A stretch of 46,204 nt of DNA from Prevotella micans DSM 21469 = JCM 16134 (lineage in GTDB: Bacteria > Bacteroidota > Bacteroidia > Bacteroidales > Bacteroidaceae). Below, piece after piece: positions 37,521-46,204 of the stretch. The position numbers were made by a program, and so were the translations under genes. Each line of letters opens with the position of its first letter. Position 1 is the first letter of the stretch. The stretch spans positions 1 through 46,204 of the forward strand of contig NZ_BAKH01000015.1 in NCBI RefSeq assembly GCF_000614105.1, in the 5' to 3' direction. The notes beneath the pieces were generated by a model, which saw nothing but the letters and a program-made list of their open reading frames with translations, ran no database searches and had not been told where the DNA came from.

Positions 37521-38105
37521 TTATTTCAAATTGTTTTTTATCATTTCGATGAAATAGGCGTGTATTGATGCGTCGTTGTTCAGCTCGGGATGAAAGGCTG
37601 TTACCAGTTGGTTATCTTGACGTGCTGCAACGATGTGCCCGCCAATTTCGGCTAGTATTTCAACTTGTTCACTCGCTTGTTCTATGTAGGGGGCGCGGAT
37701 GAAAGTCATCGGTACGTCGTGATCTATTCCTTTGAAAGGCGCTTTGGCGAAGAAGCTACCCAGTTGCCTTCCGTAGGCGTTTCGACAGGTTGTGATGTTC
37801 ATTGTTGCGAAACGTGTGTAAGGCGAACGGGCGTTTTCGAGTTGTTGCGACAGTAGGATAAGTCCGGCGCAGGTTCCGAAAACGGGTAATCCTTCGACGA
37901 TGGCTTGGCGAATTGGTTGAAAGAGGCCCAGTTCGTGGAGCAGTTTGAGCATTACGGTGCTTTCGCCGCCTGGAATGATGAGTGCATCTTTGGGTTTATT
38001 CCAATCATCGGGTTGTCTGATTTCAAATGTTTCGGCGCCCAGTCCGCGAAGCATTTGTCTATGTTCGACAAATGCTCCTTGGAGGGCTAGTACAGCTATG
38101 TTCAT
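37521..38105 (-). CDS. pdxT: Pyridoxal 5'-phosphate synthase glutaminase subunit
   Basis: A 194-residue class I glutaminase that releases ammonia from glutamine for PdxS. The visible triad is FGTCAGLILL (Cys about 79) and FHPEL (His, Glu about 172-174); oxyanion-hole residues lie in IPGGESTVMLKLL (about 46). The open frame starts 17 codons earlier at 38156, but that part overlaps pdxS, and MNIAVLALQG at 38105 is the family start, 7 bases after the pdxS stop. The pair forms a 12+12 complex in the cytoplasm making pyridoxal phosphate directly from pentose and triose phosphates. Confidence 0.93.
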   Translation of the reverse strand: MNIAVLALQGAFVEHRQMLRGLGAETFEIRQPDDWNKPKDALIIPGGESTVMLKLLHELGLFQPIRQAIVEGLPVFGTCAGLILLSQQLENARSPYTRFATMNITTCRNAYGRQLGSFFAKAPFKGIDHDVPMTFIRAPYIEQASEQVEILAEIGGHIVAARQDNQLVTAFHPELNNDASIHAYFIEMIKNNLK

Positions 38106-38112
38106 CGTGGGA

Positions 38113-38988
38113 TTATTTTCCTCTTTCGGCCATGAGAATAGCGATTTCATTCTCATTTATGCCAACCATTGCTTCGCCGAGGTCTTCGCTTAGTTCGGCG
38201 AGCATCTTGGCATCTTTATAGTTTGTAACGGCCTGAACGATTGCGCGAGCGCGCTTTTCGGGGTTGCCCGATTTGAATATGCCCGAACCTACGAAAACTC
38301 CTTCGGCTCCGAGTTGCATCATCAGAGCGGCGTCGGCCGGTGTGGCAACTCCGCCGGCGGCGAAGTTAACGACGGGCAGTTTTCCGTTGTCGTGCACGAA
38401 CTTGGCTAGCTCGTAAGGTACGCGCAGTTCTTTTGCTGCTTCATAGAGTTCATCAGTGCTGAGCGATGTGAGACGGCGTATTTCGGCCTGCATCATTCTC
38501 ATGTGTCTCACGGCTTGGACGATGTCGCCTGTTCCGGGTTCGCCTTTTGTTCGAATCATGGTTGCGCCTTCGCTAATGCGTCTTAGAGCTTCACCAAGGT
38601 CGCGTGCGCCACAAACGAATGGAACGTCAAAGGCTTGTTTGTCGATGTGGTAGATATCGTCGGCTGGCGAAAGAACTTCGCTTTCATCGATGTAGTCTAT
38701 TTCGATTGCCTGAAGAATCTGTGCTTCGGCGAAATGTCCGATTCTACATTTAGCCATCACGGGTATGCTCACGGCTTCTTGTATACCGCGAATCATTTTC
38801 GGGTCGCTCATACGCGACACTCCGCCTGCTGCGCGAATATCGGCTGGTATGCGTTCGAGTGCCATAACGGCGCATGCTCCTGCTGTTTCGGCGATGTGTG
38901 CTTGTTCGGGCGTTGTTACGTCCATAATTACTCCTCCCTTGAGCATTTGCGCAAGGTTGCGGTTGAGTTCTGTTCTGTTTTCTTGCAT
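38113..38988 (-). CDS. pdxS: Pyridoxal 5'-phosphate synthase lyase subunit
   Basis: A 291-residue (beta/alpha)8 barrel that builds pyridoxal phosphate from ribose-5-phosphate, glyceraldehyde-3-phosphate and ammonia. Visible active-site parts are [13 protein letters not shown] with the conserved aspartate (about 23), [14 protein letters not shown] with the lysine that binds ribose phosphate (about 80) and [18 protein letters not shown] with the second lysine (about 148). The start MQENRTELN gives the typical length. It has its own promoter element and is followed by pdxT and a strong terminator. Confidence 0.96.
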   Translation of the reverse strand: MQENRTELNRNLAQMLKGGVIMDVTTPEQAHIAETAGACAVMALERIPADIRAAGGVSRMSDPKMIRGIQEAVSIPVMAKCRIGHFAEAQILQAIEIDYIDESEVLSPADDIYHIDKQAFDVPFVCGARDLGEALRRISEGATMIRTKGEPGTGDIVQAVRHMRMMQAEIRRLTSLSTDELYEAAKELRVPYELAKFVHDNGKLPVVNFAAGGVATPADAALMMQLGAEGVFVGSGIFKSGNPEKRARAIVQAVTNYKDAKMLAELSEDLGEAMVGINENEIAILMAERGK

Positions 38989-39040
38989 TGTTGTTTGTGT
39001 TTTTTATTTGTTTGTGAATGTTTCTCTGGGATGAACGGCG

Positions 39041-39049
39041 GCAAAGGTA
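39041..39049 (-). promoter_or_regulatory. -7 promoter element (TACCTTTGC)
   Basis: Exact TAnnTTTGC on the minus strand, 53 bases before pdxS, in the gap after the HutD-like gene. Confidence 0.65.
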
Positions 39050-39127
39050 GAGTTTGACTTCTGATGGCTGAAATTTTGTTCGCCTATGGAAAAACACTGT
39101 ACGCAAATCGGAAATTCGGCTATATGC

Positions 39128-39619
39128 TCATTTTATTTTCGTTAGTACGGCTTTACCCAGTATGCTTGCTGGCGATTCCAGTTTATAGGCGGCATGACGG
39201 GGTAGGAGGGTGCCATTTATTTCAATGTCTTCTAGAGCGAACACGATGCTTTCTGCCGGTGCGTTGGATGAGTTGATAATTCGGATGTCGGTTTCTATTC
39301 CGTTGGCCACGATAATGTTGAAGTCTACTGCTCCCTGCGTATTTGTCGACGTCACCTCTTCGGAGCCACTGAACTGGTAGAGCTTTCCATGTTCGAGTCG
39401 GACTGTACGGTCGGCGAAGTGGAGTTTTATTTCGCCTTCGAGTGGCATGATGTAGCGCGTGAATCCGCTGAAATCAGAGAATCGGCTTTCGGTCAAGTTT
39501 ATCGTAGCCGATGATATTCTAAGGTCGAAATTGCGCTCCTGGAGTGTTGCGTGGTCGGGCGAGATGTAGATTTGCCGGGTTGTTCCTCCGGCCCATTGTG
39601 TTGTTTGTTCGTGTAGCAT
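39128..39619 (-). CDS. HutD/Ves family cupin protein
   Basis: A 163-residue cytoplasmic protein with the HutD/Ves pattern: TTQWAGGTTRQIYI (7-20), DLRISSATINLTESRFSDFSG split over 32-52, then the beta-rich cupin core YIMPLEGEIKLHFADR and LYQFSGSEEVTS. In other bacteria HutD lies with histidine-degradation genes, where its role is thought to be regulatory; here there are no such genes and the function is unknown. The 41-bp repeat array lies directly upstream, with one extra dyad TGTCAATATTCA/TGAATATTGACA 31-56 bases before the start, and no promoter match was seen. Confidence 0.75.
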   Translation of the reverse strand: MLHEQTTQWAGGTTRQIYISPDHATLQERNFDLRISSATINLTESRFSDFSGFTRYIMPLEGEIKLHFADRTVRLEHGKLYQFSGSEEVTSTNTQGAVDFNIIVANGIETDIRIINSSNAPAESIVFALEDIEINGTLLPRHAAYKLESPASILGKAVLTKIK

Positions 39620-39649
39620 GCTTGTTGATATTAATAATTAGATGGGATG

Positions 39650-39885
39650 TCAATATTCACATGAATATTGACATAAAACTTCTCCGGATGTCTTTCTGCA
39701 CGTAAATATTGACATAAAACTTCTCCGGATGTCTTTCTGCATGTGAATATTGACATAAAACTTCTCTGAATGTCTTTCTGCACGTGAATATTGACATAAA
39801 GCTTCTCCGGATGTCTTTCTGCACGTGAATATTGACATAAAACTTCTCCGGATGTCTTTCTGCACGTGAATATTGACATAAAATA
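39650..39885. repeat. 41-bp tandem repeat, five full units
   Basis: GAATATTGACATAAA recurs six times with an exact spacing of 41 bases (TTG at 39668, 39709, 39750, 39791, 39832 and 39873, to within the first unit's edge). The rest of the unit, ACTTCTCCGGATGTCTTTC then TGCACGT, is almost invariant. The first boundary forms the dyad TGTCAATATTCA/TGAATATTGACA. As 41 is not a multiple of three and the minus strand stays open for 82 codons, the unit has no stop in any minus frame. Fills the gap between ompA's terminator and the HutD-like gene. Confidence 0.9.
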
Positions 39886-39908
39886 TTCTTGGATATATCC
39901 TTATAACA

Positions 39909-39941
39909 AAAGGAGACGGAGATAAGTTCTCCGCCTCCTTT
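39909..39941 (-). terminator. Terminator of the OmpA-family gene
   Basis: A long stem of AAAGGAG plus CGGAGA paired with TCTCCG plus CTCCTTT, one mismatch, loop of 5; on the minus strand TTTTGTTAT follows. It is 30 bases after the stop at 39971. Confidence 0.8.
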
Positions 39942-39970
39942 AAAGTATCCGTATGGGGTTTGTTTCGGGA

Positions 39971-40651
39971 TTATTGCAGCGTTCCCTCGTTTGCTTTTTT
40001 AACCATTTCTGCCGAGGCGTAGAGATAAACTTCCACGCGACGGTTTTTCTGACTCACGGTTTTGTTTTCAATCGGGTCGGCACTGCCAAGTCCTTCAACC
40101 GAGCGTATTTGCGATGCGGGTACTCCATTCGTTCTCAGATAGGATGCCACGGCATTGGCTCTGTTTTGGGAGAGTGGGATGTTAATATTGTCGTTGCCCG
40201 ATGCATCGGTGTAACCTTTTATGGCTACGTCGCAATCAGAGTTGTTTTTCATCACCACGGCAAAGTTGGCCAGTTCTTTTTTAGACGATGAGGTGAGTGT
40301 GTATTTGTTGATTGGGAAGAGTATACCCGAATCGAATGTTACCTTAACGCACTCTAGTCCGTTAGCGTCAGTCGATTTCTCAACGTTAGCCTTGTCGAGT
40401 TTCGCAGCTGTTTCGGCTGCAACTTTGTCCATGTGTTTACCAATCATTGCTCCCGAACCGGCTCCTACGGCTGCTCCGATGGCTGCTCCGATGGCTGTGC
40501 TCTTGGAATCTTTTCCAATTAGATTGCCCACGAGACCACCAATAACGGCCCCGGCTCCTGTTCCTATCAGACTTCCGGTTCCTTGTTTTGTTTGACAACT
40601 CACGATGGCCAGAACGCATAGTCCGGCCGTTGCTAATTTGATTTTATTCAT
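39971..40651 (-). CDS. OmpA-family lipoprotein with glycine zipper
   Basis: A 226-residue outer-membrane lipoprotein. The signal ends in LAIVSC|Q (Cys about 19). Residues 25-75 form a glycine-zipper segment (GAGAVIGGLVGNLIG, AIGAAVGAGSGAMIG), followed by a short helix and a C-terminal OmpA peptidoglycan-binding domain (about 105-215) with FDSGILFPINKYTLT, VAIKGYTDASGNDNIN and the anchoring LSQNRANAVASYLRTNGV and NRRVEVYL. It probably links the outer membrane to peptidoglycan. It resembles YiaD-type lipoproteins in domain order. Single-gene unit with its own promoter element and terminator. Confidence 0.88.
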   Translation of the reverse strand: MNKIKLATAGLCVLAIVSCQTKQGTGSLIGTGAGAVIGGLVGNLIGKDSKSTAIGAAIGAAVGAGSGAMIGKHMDKVAAETAAKLDKANVEKSTDANGLECVKVTFDSGILFPINKYTLTSSSKKELANFAVVMKNNSDCDVAIKGYTDASGNDNINIPLSQNRANAVASYLRTNGVPASQIRSVEGLGSADPIENKTVSQKNRRVEVYLYASAEMVKKANEGTLQ

Positions 40652-40735
40652 ATATGTATAATGTAAAATGGGTTATCATGAATCTTTTGCCTTTTTACGT
40701 GCTTACATTTAAGAGTGCTAGTGTCTTTGGCGTTT

Positions 40736-40744
40736 GCAAAGTTA
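40736..40744 (-). promoter_or_regulatory. -7 promoter element (TAACTTTGC)
   Basis: Exact TAnnTTTGC on the minus strand, 85 bases before the OmpA-family lipoprotein start. Confidence 0.55.
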
Positions 40745-40924
40745 AGCAGATAGGTGATAGAACGGTGGGTTCGTTAATTATTTTTCAGCTTATGCTTGAT
40801 TATATGTAGCTAAATCATGCCCGGTTTATATCATCCAAATATTCCGATAAACAAAATACATTTATGACGCATATGGCGATGCCTAGTCGGGTGTAAAACT
40901 AGGGACAATTTGTGAACATCTATT

Positions 40925-40933
40925 TACCTTTGC
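40925..40933 (+). promoter_or_regulatory. -7 promoter element (TACCTTTGC)
   Basis: Exact TAnnTTTGC on the plus strand, 28 bases before a 25-codon ORF and 114 bases before the RNA methyltransferase gene. The rest of the 300-base gap before it (40652-40924) shows only the opposite promoter and a small CCTAGT/ACTAGG hairpin. Confidence 0.6.
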
Positions 40934-40960
40934 AGCACAAACACATATTGATATAATCAA

Positions 40961-41038
40961 ATGAGAATTTTCACCTGTATCACCCCGACCTCGAGAAGAG
41001 ATACCATGGAAAACATCCGCAAATTCGCACACAATTAA
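40961..41038 (+). CDS. Putative 25-residue leader peptide
   Basis: An ATG about 20 bases after the expected transcription start opens a 25-codon frame: MRIFTCITPTSRRDT, then MENIRKFAHN and TAA at 41036-41038. It ends 8 bases before the RNA methyltransferase ATG. It is well placed for a translated leader, and has a Thr/Arg-rich stretch, but there is no obvious attenuator hairpin. A chance ORF of this size is quite possible. Confidence 0.35.
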   Translation: MRIFTCITPTSRRDTMENIRKFAHN

Positions 41039-41046
41039 AGTAAACA

Positions 41047-42524
41047 ATGGAAGAATTCGAACTCATTGCCAAAACCTTCATGGGGCTTGAACCCGTTTTG
41101 GCGCAAGAGCTCACCCAATTGGGGGCAAATAATGTTCAAATCGGCCGAAGGGTAGTGTCGTTCACGGGTAATAAGGAACTCATGTATCGCGCCAATTTCC
41201 AACTTCATACAGCCATAAGAATCCTCAAACCCATAGCCGAATTCAAGGCCAAGAGCGCCGAGGATATGTATGCCGAAGTGAAGAAAATAGACTGGAGTAA
41301 ATACATCCTGAAAGGAAAAACGTTTTCCGTGGACTCCGTTGTTTATTCTGAGGAATTCAAAAACTCGCGCTTCGTGACGTATAAGGTTAAGGATGCTATA
41401 GTCGACCAGTTTCGCGAACGAACCGGGGAGCGTCCCAATATTTCGGTAAGTAATCCCGATGTTCGACTGAACATTCACATTGCTGACGACAAGGCAACAC
41501 TGTCGCTTGATTCGTCGGGCGAATCGCTCCACCGCCGAGGTTATCGACAAGAAAGTGTCGAAGCCCCGCTCAACGAGGTTCTGGCTGCCGGAATGATTCT
41601 GATGACGGGCTGGAAAGGTGAAACCGATTTCATTGACCCGATGTGTGGTTCGGGCACGTTGCTCATTGAGGCTGCGTTGATTGCACGAAATATATCGCCG
41701 GGAGTTTTCCGCAAAGGATTCGCTTTCGAAAAGTGGCCCGACTTCGACCGCGAGATGTTCGACATGATATACAACGACGACTCTGGCGAACGGGAATTCA
41801 ATCATCACATATACGGCTACGACTCGGATATGAAAGCCGTTAATACAGCGAGGAAAAACGTAATGGCCGCCGGATTGTCGAAAAACATAACCGTCGACTG
41901 TCGCGATTTCAAAGAGTTCACGCAGCCTGCAGAGAAAAGTATTCTTGTGACCAATCCGCCCTACGGCGAACGAATATCTACGCAAAATCTGTTGGGAACT
42001 ATCGTATGATAGGCGAGCGACTGAAACATCAGTTCAAAGACAATGACGCTTGGATTCTTTCCTATCGTGAAGAATGTTTCAGGGAAATAGGACTAAAGCC
42101 AAGCATAAAAATCCCGGTCTACAACGGGTCGCTCGAATGTGAATTCAGGCGCTATCAACTCTTCGACGGGAAGATGAATGATTTCAGACGCGACGGAGGA
42201 ATAATCAAAACCAACGAAGAAAAACGCGAGATGGCCGCTAAGCACCGCTTCAAGAAAAATCGCGAGTTCAAAAATCGAATTGACATGAACGAGGAGAACG
42301 AAGAGGGCGACATACGCTCGTTTACTTTCCGCAGCCTGGAGCGCAAACCATTCAGAAGCAAACCGAAGTTTTCAGGCTACCAGAAAGACGATAAACGCTG
42401 GAGCGACCGGAAAGAATCGTTCGGCCGAGGTAACAAACGATTCAACGATAAACGTACGAATATGAGGAAAAGAAATAATCGCCGGTTCGATGACGAATCA
42501 GACTTCACAGAAGAAATAGACTAA
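41047..42524 (+). CDS. THUMP-domain class I SAM-dependent RNA methyltransferase (RlmL/TrmN-like), one-base frameshift
   Basis: About 492 residues after repair. A ferredoxin-like N-terminus and THUMP domain (about 1-160, FELIAKTFMGLEPVLAQEL) are followed by the UPF0020 methyltransferase domain with DPMCGSGTLLIEAALIARN (about 197) and the catalytic VTNPPYGERIS (about 301). The C-terminal tail of about 100 residues is very rich in Arg and Lys (RKRNNRRF), likely to touch RNA. It probably methylates a guanine N2 of 23S rRNA. One T is missing near 41998-42002 (LLGT then YRMIGERLKHQ). It leads the run with the peptidase and purD. Confidence 0.85.
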
Positions 42525-42542
42525 TCAAAAAATATTCATATT

Positions 42543-44742
42543 ATGAAGATTAAATCATTAATCAGCACCGCTGGTATTGCTTGCTTTGCGGCGCTTGTAA
42601 GTCCGACAACGGCAATGGCACAGAAATCATTCACCCTGGAAGACCTTAACTACGGAGGCACGAACTTTCAGAAGATGCGCCCCGAATATCGTTACACACA
42701 ATGGTGGGGCAATCAGCTCGTGCGCACGGATATGGATTATTGCTCCGTGGTGAACCCCAAAACGGGCAAAGAAACTCGTCTGTTCAGCATGGACGACGTG
42801 AACTCGTGGGCTGGTTTGAAAGCATCTGAAGAGAAAATTAGACATCTATACTCGGCCACCTTTCCATATACCGACAAGCCACTGGTGATGCTTATGAATG
42901 GGGAGGAAAATATTCTTCTCAACTTTCGCACTCGCCAGATTCTGAAACGTTGGAATCGTGTGCAAAATACCCAGGCAATGGATTGGAACTCGACAACCGG
43001 CGCAACGGCTACGTACTCGATAGTAATCTCTATGTCTCCGACGCCCAAGGTTCGGCTCGGAAGCTCACCTCCGACGGTTCGGGAGTTATTGTCTACGGTC
43101 AGGTGGTTCACCGCGATGAGTTTGGCATAAACACCGGTCTTTACTGGAGTCCAATGGGTAATCGGCTGGCATTTTATCGTATGGACCAAAGTATGGTCAC
43201 CGATTATCCGCTAGTAGATATTCCCGAAGTAGATTGGGTGCCAGCGAAAGGCGAATCGCGCATAGCTAAGGCTGCTCCGACTAAATATCCCATGGCAGGT
43301 GAAACGTCGCATAAGGTTACTGTGGGCGTTTATGACATGAAAACCCAACAAATTATCTATCTGAAAGCCGGCGACCCTACCGACCGCTACTTTACCAATA
43401 TTGCATGGAGTCCCGACGAGAAGACCATCTATATCTTCGAGCTCAACCGCGATCAAAACGATTGCCGACTCGTAGCCTACGACGCAGCAACCGGAAACAA
43501 GATTGCCGAAATCTATCGCGAAACCGATCGTAAGTATGTCGAGCCCTCGCATCCTATTCAGTTCATTCCATGGAACGCTTCGCAGTTTGTTATGCAGAGT
43601 CAGCGCGACGGCTACAATCACCTTTATCTCTACGGTAAAGATGGGAAGATGATTCGTCAGATAACTCGCGGCAGTTGGGTTGTAATGGAGTTAATGGCTT
43701 CAACGCCAAGACGAAAAGCATTATCTACGCATCTAACGAGTGCAGTCCTATTCAGCGCAATATCTGGGCCGTCAACATCGAAACCGGTAAGCGTACCTTG
43801 CTCGACAATGGCAAAGGTTATCACCACGCCACTATGAGCGCCGACGGTTCTCTGCTGCTCGACACCTATAGTGAGCCCTCTGTACCTCGGAAGTCAGACA
43901 TTATTGCCGTGTCACCTAAACCGACGCGCACAAACTGGTTTACCGCTCCGAATCCGTGGGAGGGTTACAACGTACCCGACTATGAATGCGGAACCATCAA
44001 GGCCGCCGACGGTACAACCGACCTCTACTGGCGAATGGTTAAACCTATTGGATTCGACCCTGCAAAGAAATACCCCACAGTTGTTTATGTCTATGGTGGC
44101 CCGCATGCTCACAACGTTGATGCATCCTGGCATTACGGCTCGCGCTCTTGGGAAACGTATATGGCACAGAAGGGTTATGTGCTATTTATTCTCGATAACC
44201 GCGGAAGCGAAAATCGGGGAAAGGAATTCGAACAGGCTACATTCCGTCAGCTCGGACAGGAAGAGATGAAAGACCAAATGCAGGGCGTGAAATATTTGCA
44301 GTCGCTGCCCTATGTTGACAAAGACCGAATCGGTGTGCACGGTTGGTCGTTTGGCGGATTCATGACTATATCACTCATGACAAATTATCCCGACGTTTTC
44401 AAGGTGGGCGTGGCTGGCGGTCCGGTTATAGATTGGAAATGGTATGAGGTTATGTATGGCGAACGCTATATGGACACGCCTGAAACTAACCCCGAAGGAT
44501 ATGCCAAGACGTCGCTCCTCCCGAAAGCAAAAGACCTCAAAGGCAAACTGCAGGTAATCATAGGAACCAACGACCCTGTTGTGCTTCCGCAGCAAGCGCT
44601 ATCATTCCTGAAAGCCTGCATCGGAGCCGGAACGCAGCCCGACTATTTCGTTTATCCCGGCGAACCACACAACATGCGCGGTCATCAAAGTGTGCATCTG
44701 CACCAGCGCATCACACAATATTTTGAGGATTATTTGAAATGA
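42543..44742 (+). CDS. Dipeptidyl peptidase IV (S9 family), two one-base frameshifts
   Basis: About 733 residues after repair. A signal peptide ([20 protein letters not shown]) is followed by the DPPIV N-terminal propeller ([15 protein letters not shown] blades, [18 protein letters not shown]) and a C-terminal alpha/beta hydrolase domain with the nucleophile in [13 protein letters not shown] (Ser about 601), the aspartate in [11 protein letters not shown] and the histidine in GEPHNMRG. It cuts X-Pro or X-Ala dipeptides from peptides in the periplasm. One base is lost near 42988-42992 and another near 43681-43686; inserting one at each gives continuous sequence ([15 protein letters not shown] and [13 protein letters not shown]). 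Its stop overlaps the purD start by 4 bases. Confidence 0.92.
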
Positions 44743-46007
44743 ATATTCTAATCTTGGGAAGCGGCGGACGCGAGCACGCTCTGGCTTGGAAAACGGCACA
44801 AAGTAAGAGGTGCGATAAGCTTTTCATTGCGCCTGGAAATGCCGGTACGATGGTATTAGGTAAAAACGTACCGATAGATGTGAACGATTTCGAAAAGCTA
44901 AAGGCGTTCGCCCTTGAGAACGATATACGCATGATTATTGTCGGTCCTGAAGACCCGCTTGTCAATGGAATTGCTGACGCATTCAAGACCGATTCTGCAA
45001 CGGCTGGAATTTCAGTAATCGGCCCGTCGAAAGCCGGAGCAGTTCTCGAAGGTTCGAAGGATTTTGCCAAGGAATTCATGAAACGTCATGGCATTCCAAC
45101 CGCAGCCTACGCAACTTTCGACAGTGCAACTCTCGAACAGGGCCTCAAGTTCCTCGAAACTCTCCAACCTCCATATGTTTTGAAGGCCGACGGACTCGCA
45201 GCCGGCAAGGGCGTACTCATTTTGCCCACGCTCGAAGAGGCACAGAAAGAACTCGGTGAAATGCTCGGCGGAATGTTCGGCGAAGCATCTCGCAAGGTGG
45301 TAATCGAAGAATTTCTAGATGGAACGGAATGCTCTGTGTTCGTGCTCACCGATGGCACTAACTACAAGATTCTGCCCGAGGCGAAAGACTATAAACGAAT
45401 TGGTGAACACGATACCGGACTCAACACGGGCGGCATGGGAAGCATATCGCCCGTGCCATTTGCCACCAAGGAGTGGATGCAGAAGGTTGATAGCCGAATA
45501 ATTCGCCCAACCATCGACGGTTTGAAAGCCGACGGCATCGACTATAAAGGATTTATCTTCTTCGGTCTTATCAACGTAGCCGATAACCCGATGGTAATAG
45601 AATACAATTGCCGAATGGGCGACCCGGAAACCGAAAGCGTGATGTTGCGGATTGAGTCCGACATAGTCGACCTCTTCGAGGGAGTGGCACAGGGCAATCT
45701 CGACCAACGCGAAATAGTTATCGACTCTCGCACCGCCGCCAGTGTTATGCTCGTTAGCGGCGGCTATCCCGAGGCGTATGTCAAGGGTTATCCTATCGAA
45801 GGACTGGATGCCGGAAGCGATTCGATAGTATTCCACAGCGGCACAGCTGTTTGCGACGGACGGGTGGTTACAAACGGCGGGCGTGTTCTGGCCATCTCGT
45901 CTTATGGCGCCGACAAAGCCTCGGCTCTTAGCGCAAGCTATGCCGAAGCCGACCGCATAACGTTTCGCGATAAATATTTCCGTCGCGACATCGGCGCCGA
46001 TTTATAA
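44739..46007 (+). CDS. purD: Phosphoribosylamine-glycine ligase
   Basis: A complete 422-residue ATP-grasp enzyme for the second step of purine synthesis. It begins [18 protein letters not shown], with the ATP-grasp core including [15 protein letters not shown] (about 148), [24 protein letters not shown] and the closing [16 protein letters not shown]. Its ATG overlaps the peptidase stop (ATGA), so translation of the two is probably coupled, a DPPIV-purD order seen in Bacteroides. A 41-bp repeat array starts about 60 bases after the stop and no terminator is visible before it. Confidence 0.96.
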   Translation: MNILILGSGGREHALAWKTAQSKRCDKLFIAPGNAGTMVLGKNVPIDVNDFEKLKAFALENDIRMIIVGPEDPLVNGIADAFKTDSATAGISVIGPSKAGAVLEGSKDFAKEFMKRHGIPTAAYATFDSATLEQGLKFLETLQPPYVLKADGLAAGKGVLILPTLEEAQKELGEMLGGMFGEASRKVVIEEFLDGTECSVFVLTDGTNYKILPEAKDYKRIGEHDTGLNTGGMGSISPVPFATKEWMQKVDSRIIRPTIDGLKADGIDYKGFIFFGLINVADNPMVIEYNCRMGDPETESVMLRIESDIVDLFEGVAQGNLDQREIVIDSRTAASVMLVSGGYPEAYVKGYPIEGLDAGSDSIVFHSGTAVCDGRVVTNGGRVLAISSYGADKASALSASYAEADRITFRDKYFRRDIGADL

Positions 46008-46066
46008 TTCGGCGGAATCGACTGCGCAGCCCCGTTGGCGTGAAAACAATTTTATTTTTGTCTCCT

Positions 46067-46204
46067 GCGAACCCTACGCCGCCGCAAAAAATTGCTCCGC
46101 GGCTCCTGCGAACCCTACGCCGTCGCAAAAAATTGCTCCGTGCCCCTTGCGAACCCTACGCCGTCGCAAAAAATTGCTCCGCGGCCCTTGCGAACCCTAC
46201 GCCG
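46067..46204. repeat. 41-bp tandem repeat downstream of purD, cut by the window end
   Basis: GCGAACCCTACGCCG recurs at 46067, 46108, 46149 and 46190, each 41 bases apart, with the interval CGCAAAAAATTGCTCC and a variable GC-rich joint. The array continues beyond the window. It shares only its period with the array at 39650-39885, not its sequence. Confidence 0.9.

Noticed and set aside
39631..39879. The 82-codon frame over the 41-bp array as a gene
   Set aside because: All minus frames are open by the nature of the repeat; there is no signal, domain or promoter, so I list the array as a repeat only.
41035..41985. A 316-codon open frame on the minus strand
   Set aside because: It is exactly antisense to the RNA methyltransferase, whose frame has clear THUMP and NPPY motifs; the antisense product matches no family and reflects codon bias.
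45315..45836. A 173-codon minus-strand frame inside purD
   Set aside because: Antisense shadow of a complete, well-conserved gene.

Overview
The window reads as chromosomal DNA from a member of the Bacteroidales (phylum Bacteroidota). The evidence is: sixteen copies of the Bacteroidota -7 promoter element TAnnTTTGC lying just upstream of genes; a short primary sigma factor without region 1.1; a TonB-dependent receptor followed by a DUF4249 lipoprotein; and families largely confined to this phylum (DUF4827, DUF1460, DUF4421, PafA-type phosphatase). I could not name a genus from the sequence. No rRNA, tRNA, CRISPR array or riboswitch was recognised.

Layout. 0.1-7 kb (minus strand): cysteine desulfidase family protein, EamA permease, MsrA lipoprotein, TrxB, two tandem deoxynucleoside kinases and a PafA-like phosphatase. 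7-9.4 kb: a small membrane protein, a TlpA-like thioredoxin and a DUF192 lipoprotein. 9.4-11.1 kb: the remnant of a mobile element, with one complete tyrosine integrase and the 5' stub of another. 11.2-15.5 kb: a large repeat region, then TonB receptor, DUF4249 lipoprotein and a glyoxalase-like protein. 15.7-21.3 kb: TrkH, TrkA, Dxs and a polyprenol-phosphate glycosyltransferase. 21.4-27.1 kb: small secreted protein, GlmM-type mutase, DUF4827, DUF1460 and DUF4421 proteins and a Gfo/Idh oxidoreductase. 27.2-33.1 kb: copper-type P-ATPase, primary sigma factor, DUF6263-like protein and ProRS. 33.1-39.1 kb: a likely four-gene operon (two zinc-ribbon proteins, pyruvate kinase, TPR protein) and the pdxST operon. 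39.1-46.2 kb: HutD-like protein, OmpA lipoprotein, then RlmL-type methyltransferase, dipeptidyl peptidase IV and PurD on the plus strand.

Two things stand out. First, thirteen genes, including housekeeping ones such as trxB, pyk, trkA and glmM, are interrupted by seventeen frameshifts. Every one is equivalent to loss of a single base, with no nonsense mutations, which looks like uncorrected indel error in the assembly rather than gene decay. I therefore annotate these genes at full length across the breaks. Second, the intergenic regions carry an unusual set of repeats: four separate arrays of degenerate, internally palindromic units with a spacing of about 22 bp, whose core sequence differs from array to array, and two unrelated tandem arrays that both have a 41-bp period. 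The largest 22-bp array is enclosed by a 48-bp inverted repeat matching at 46 positions. These arrays are the best candidates for something undescribed in this window.

Most genes are ordinary core metabolism. Functional pairings that the layout suggests are nucleotide salvage (periplasmic phosphatase with two nucleoside kinases), potassium uptake (TrkA/TrkH downstream of dxs), pyridoxal phosphate synthesis (PdxS/PdxT) and a TonB receptor/lipoprotein pair at the outer membrane.
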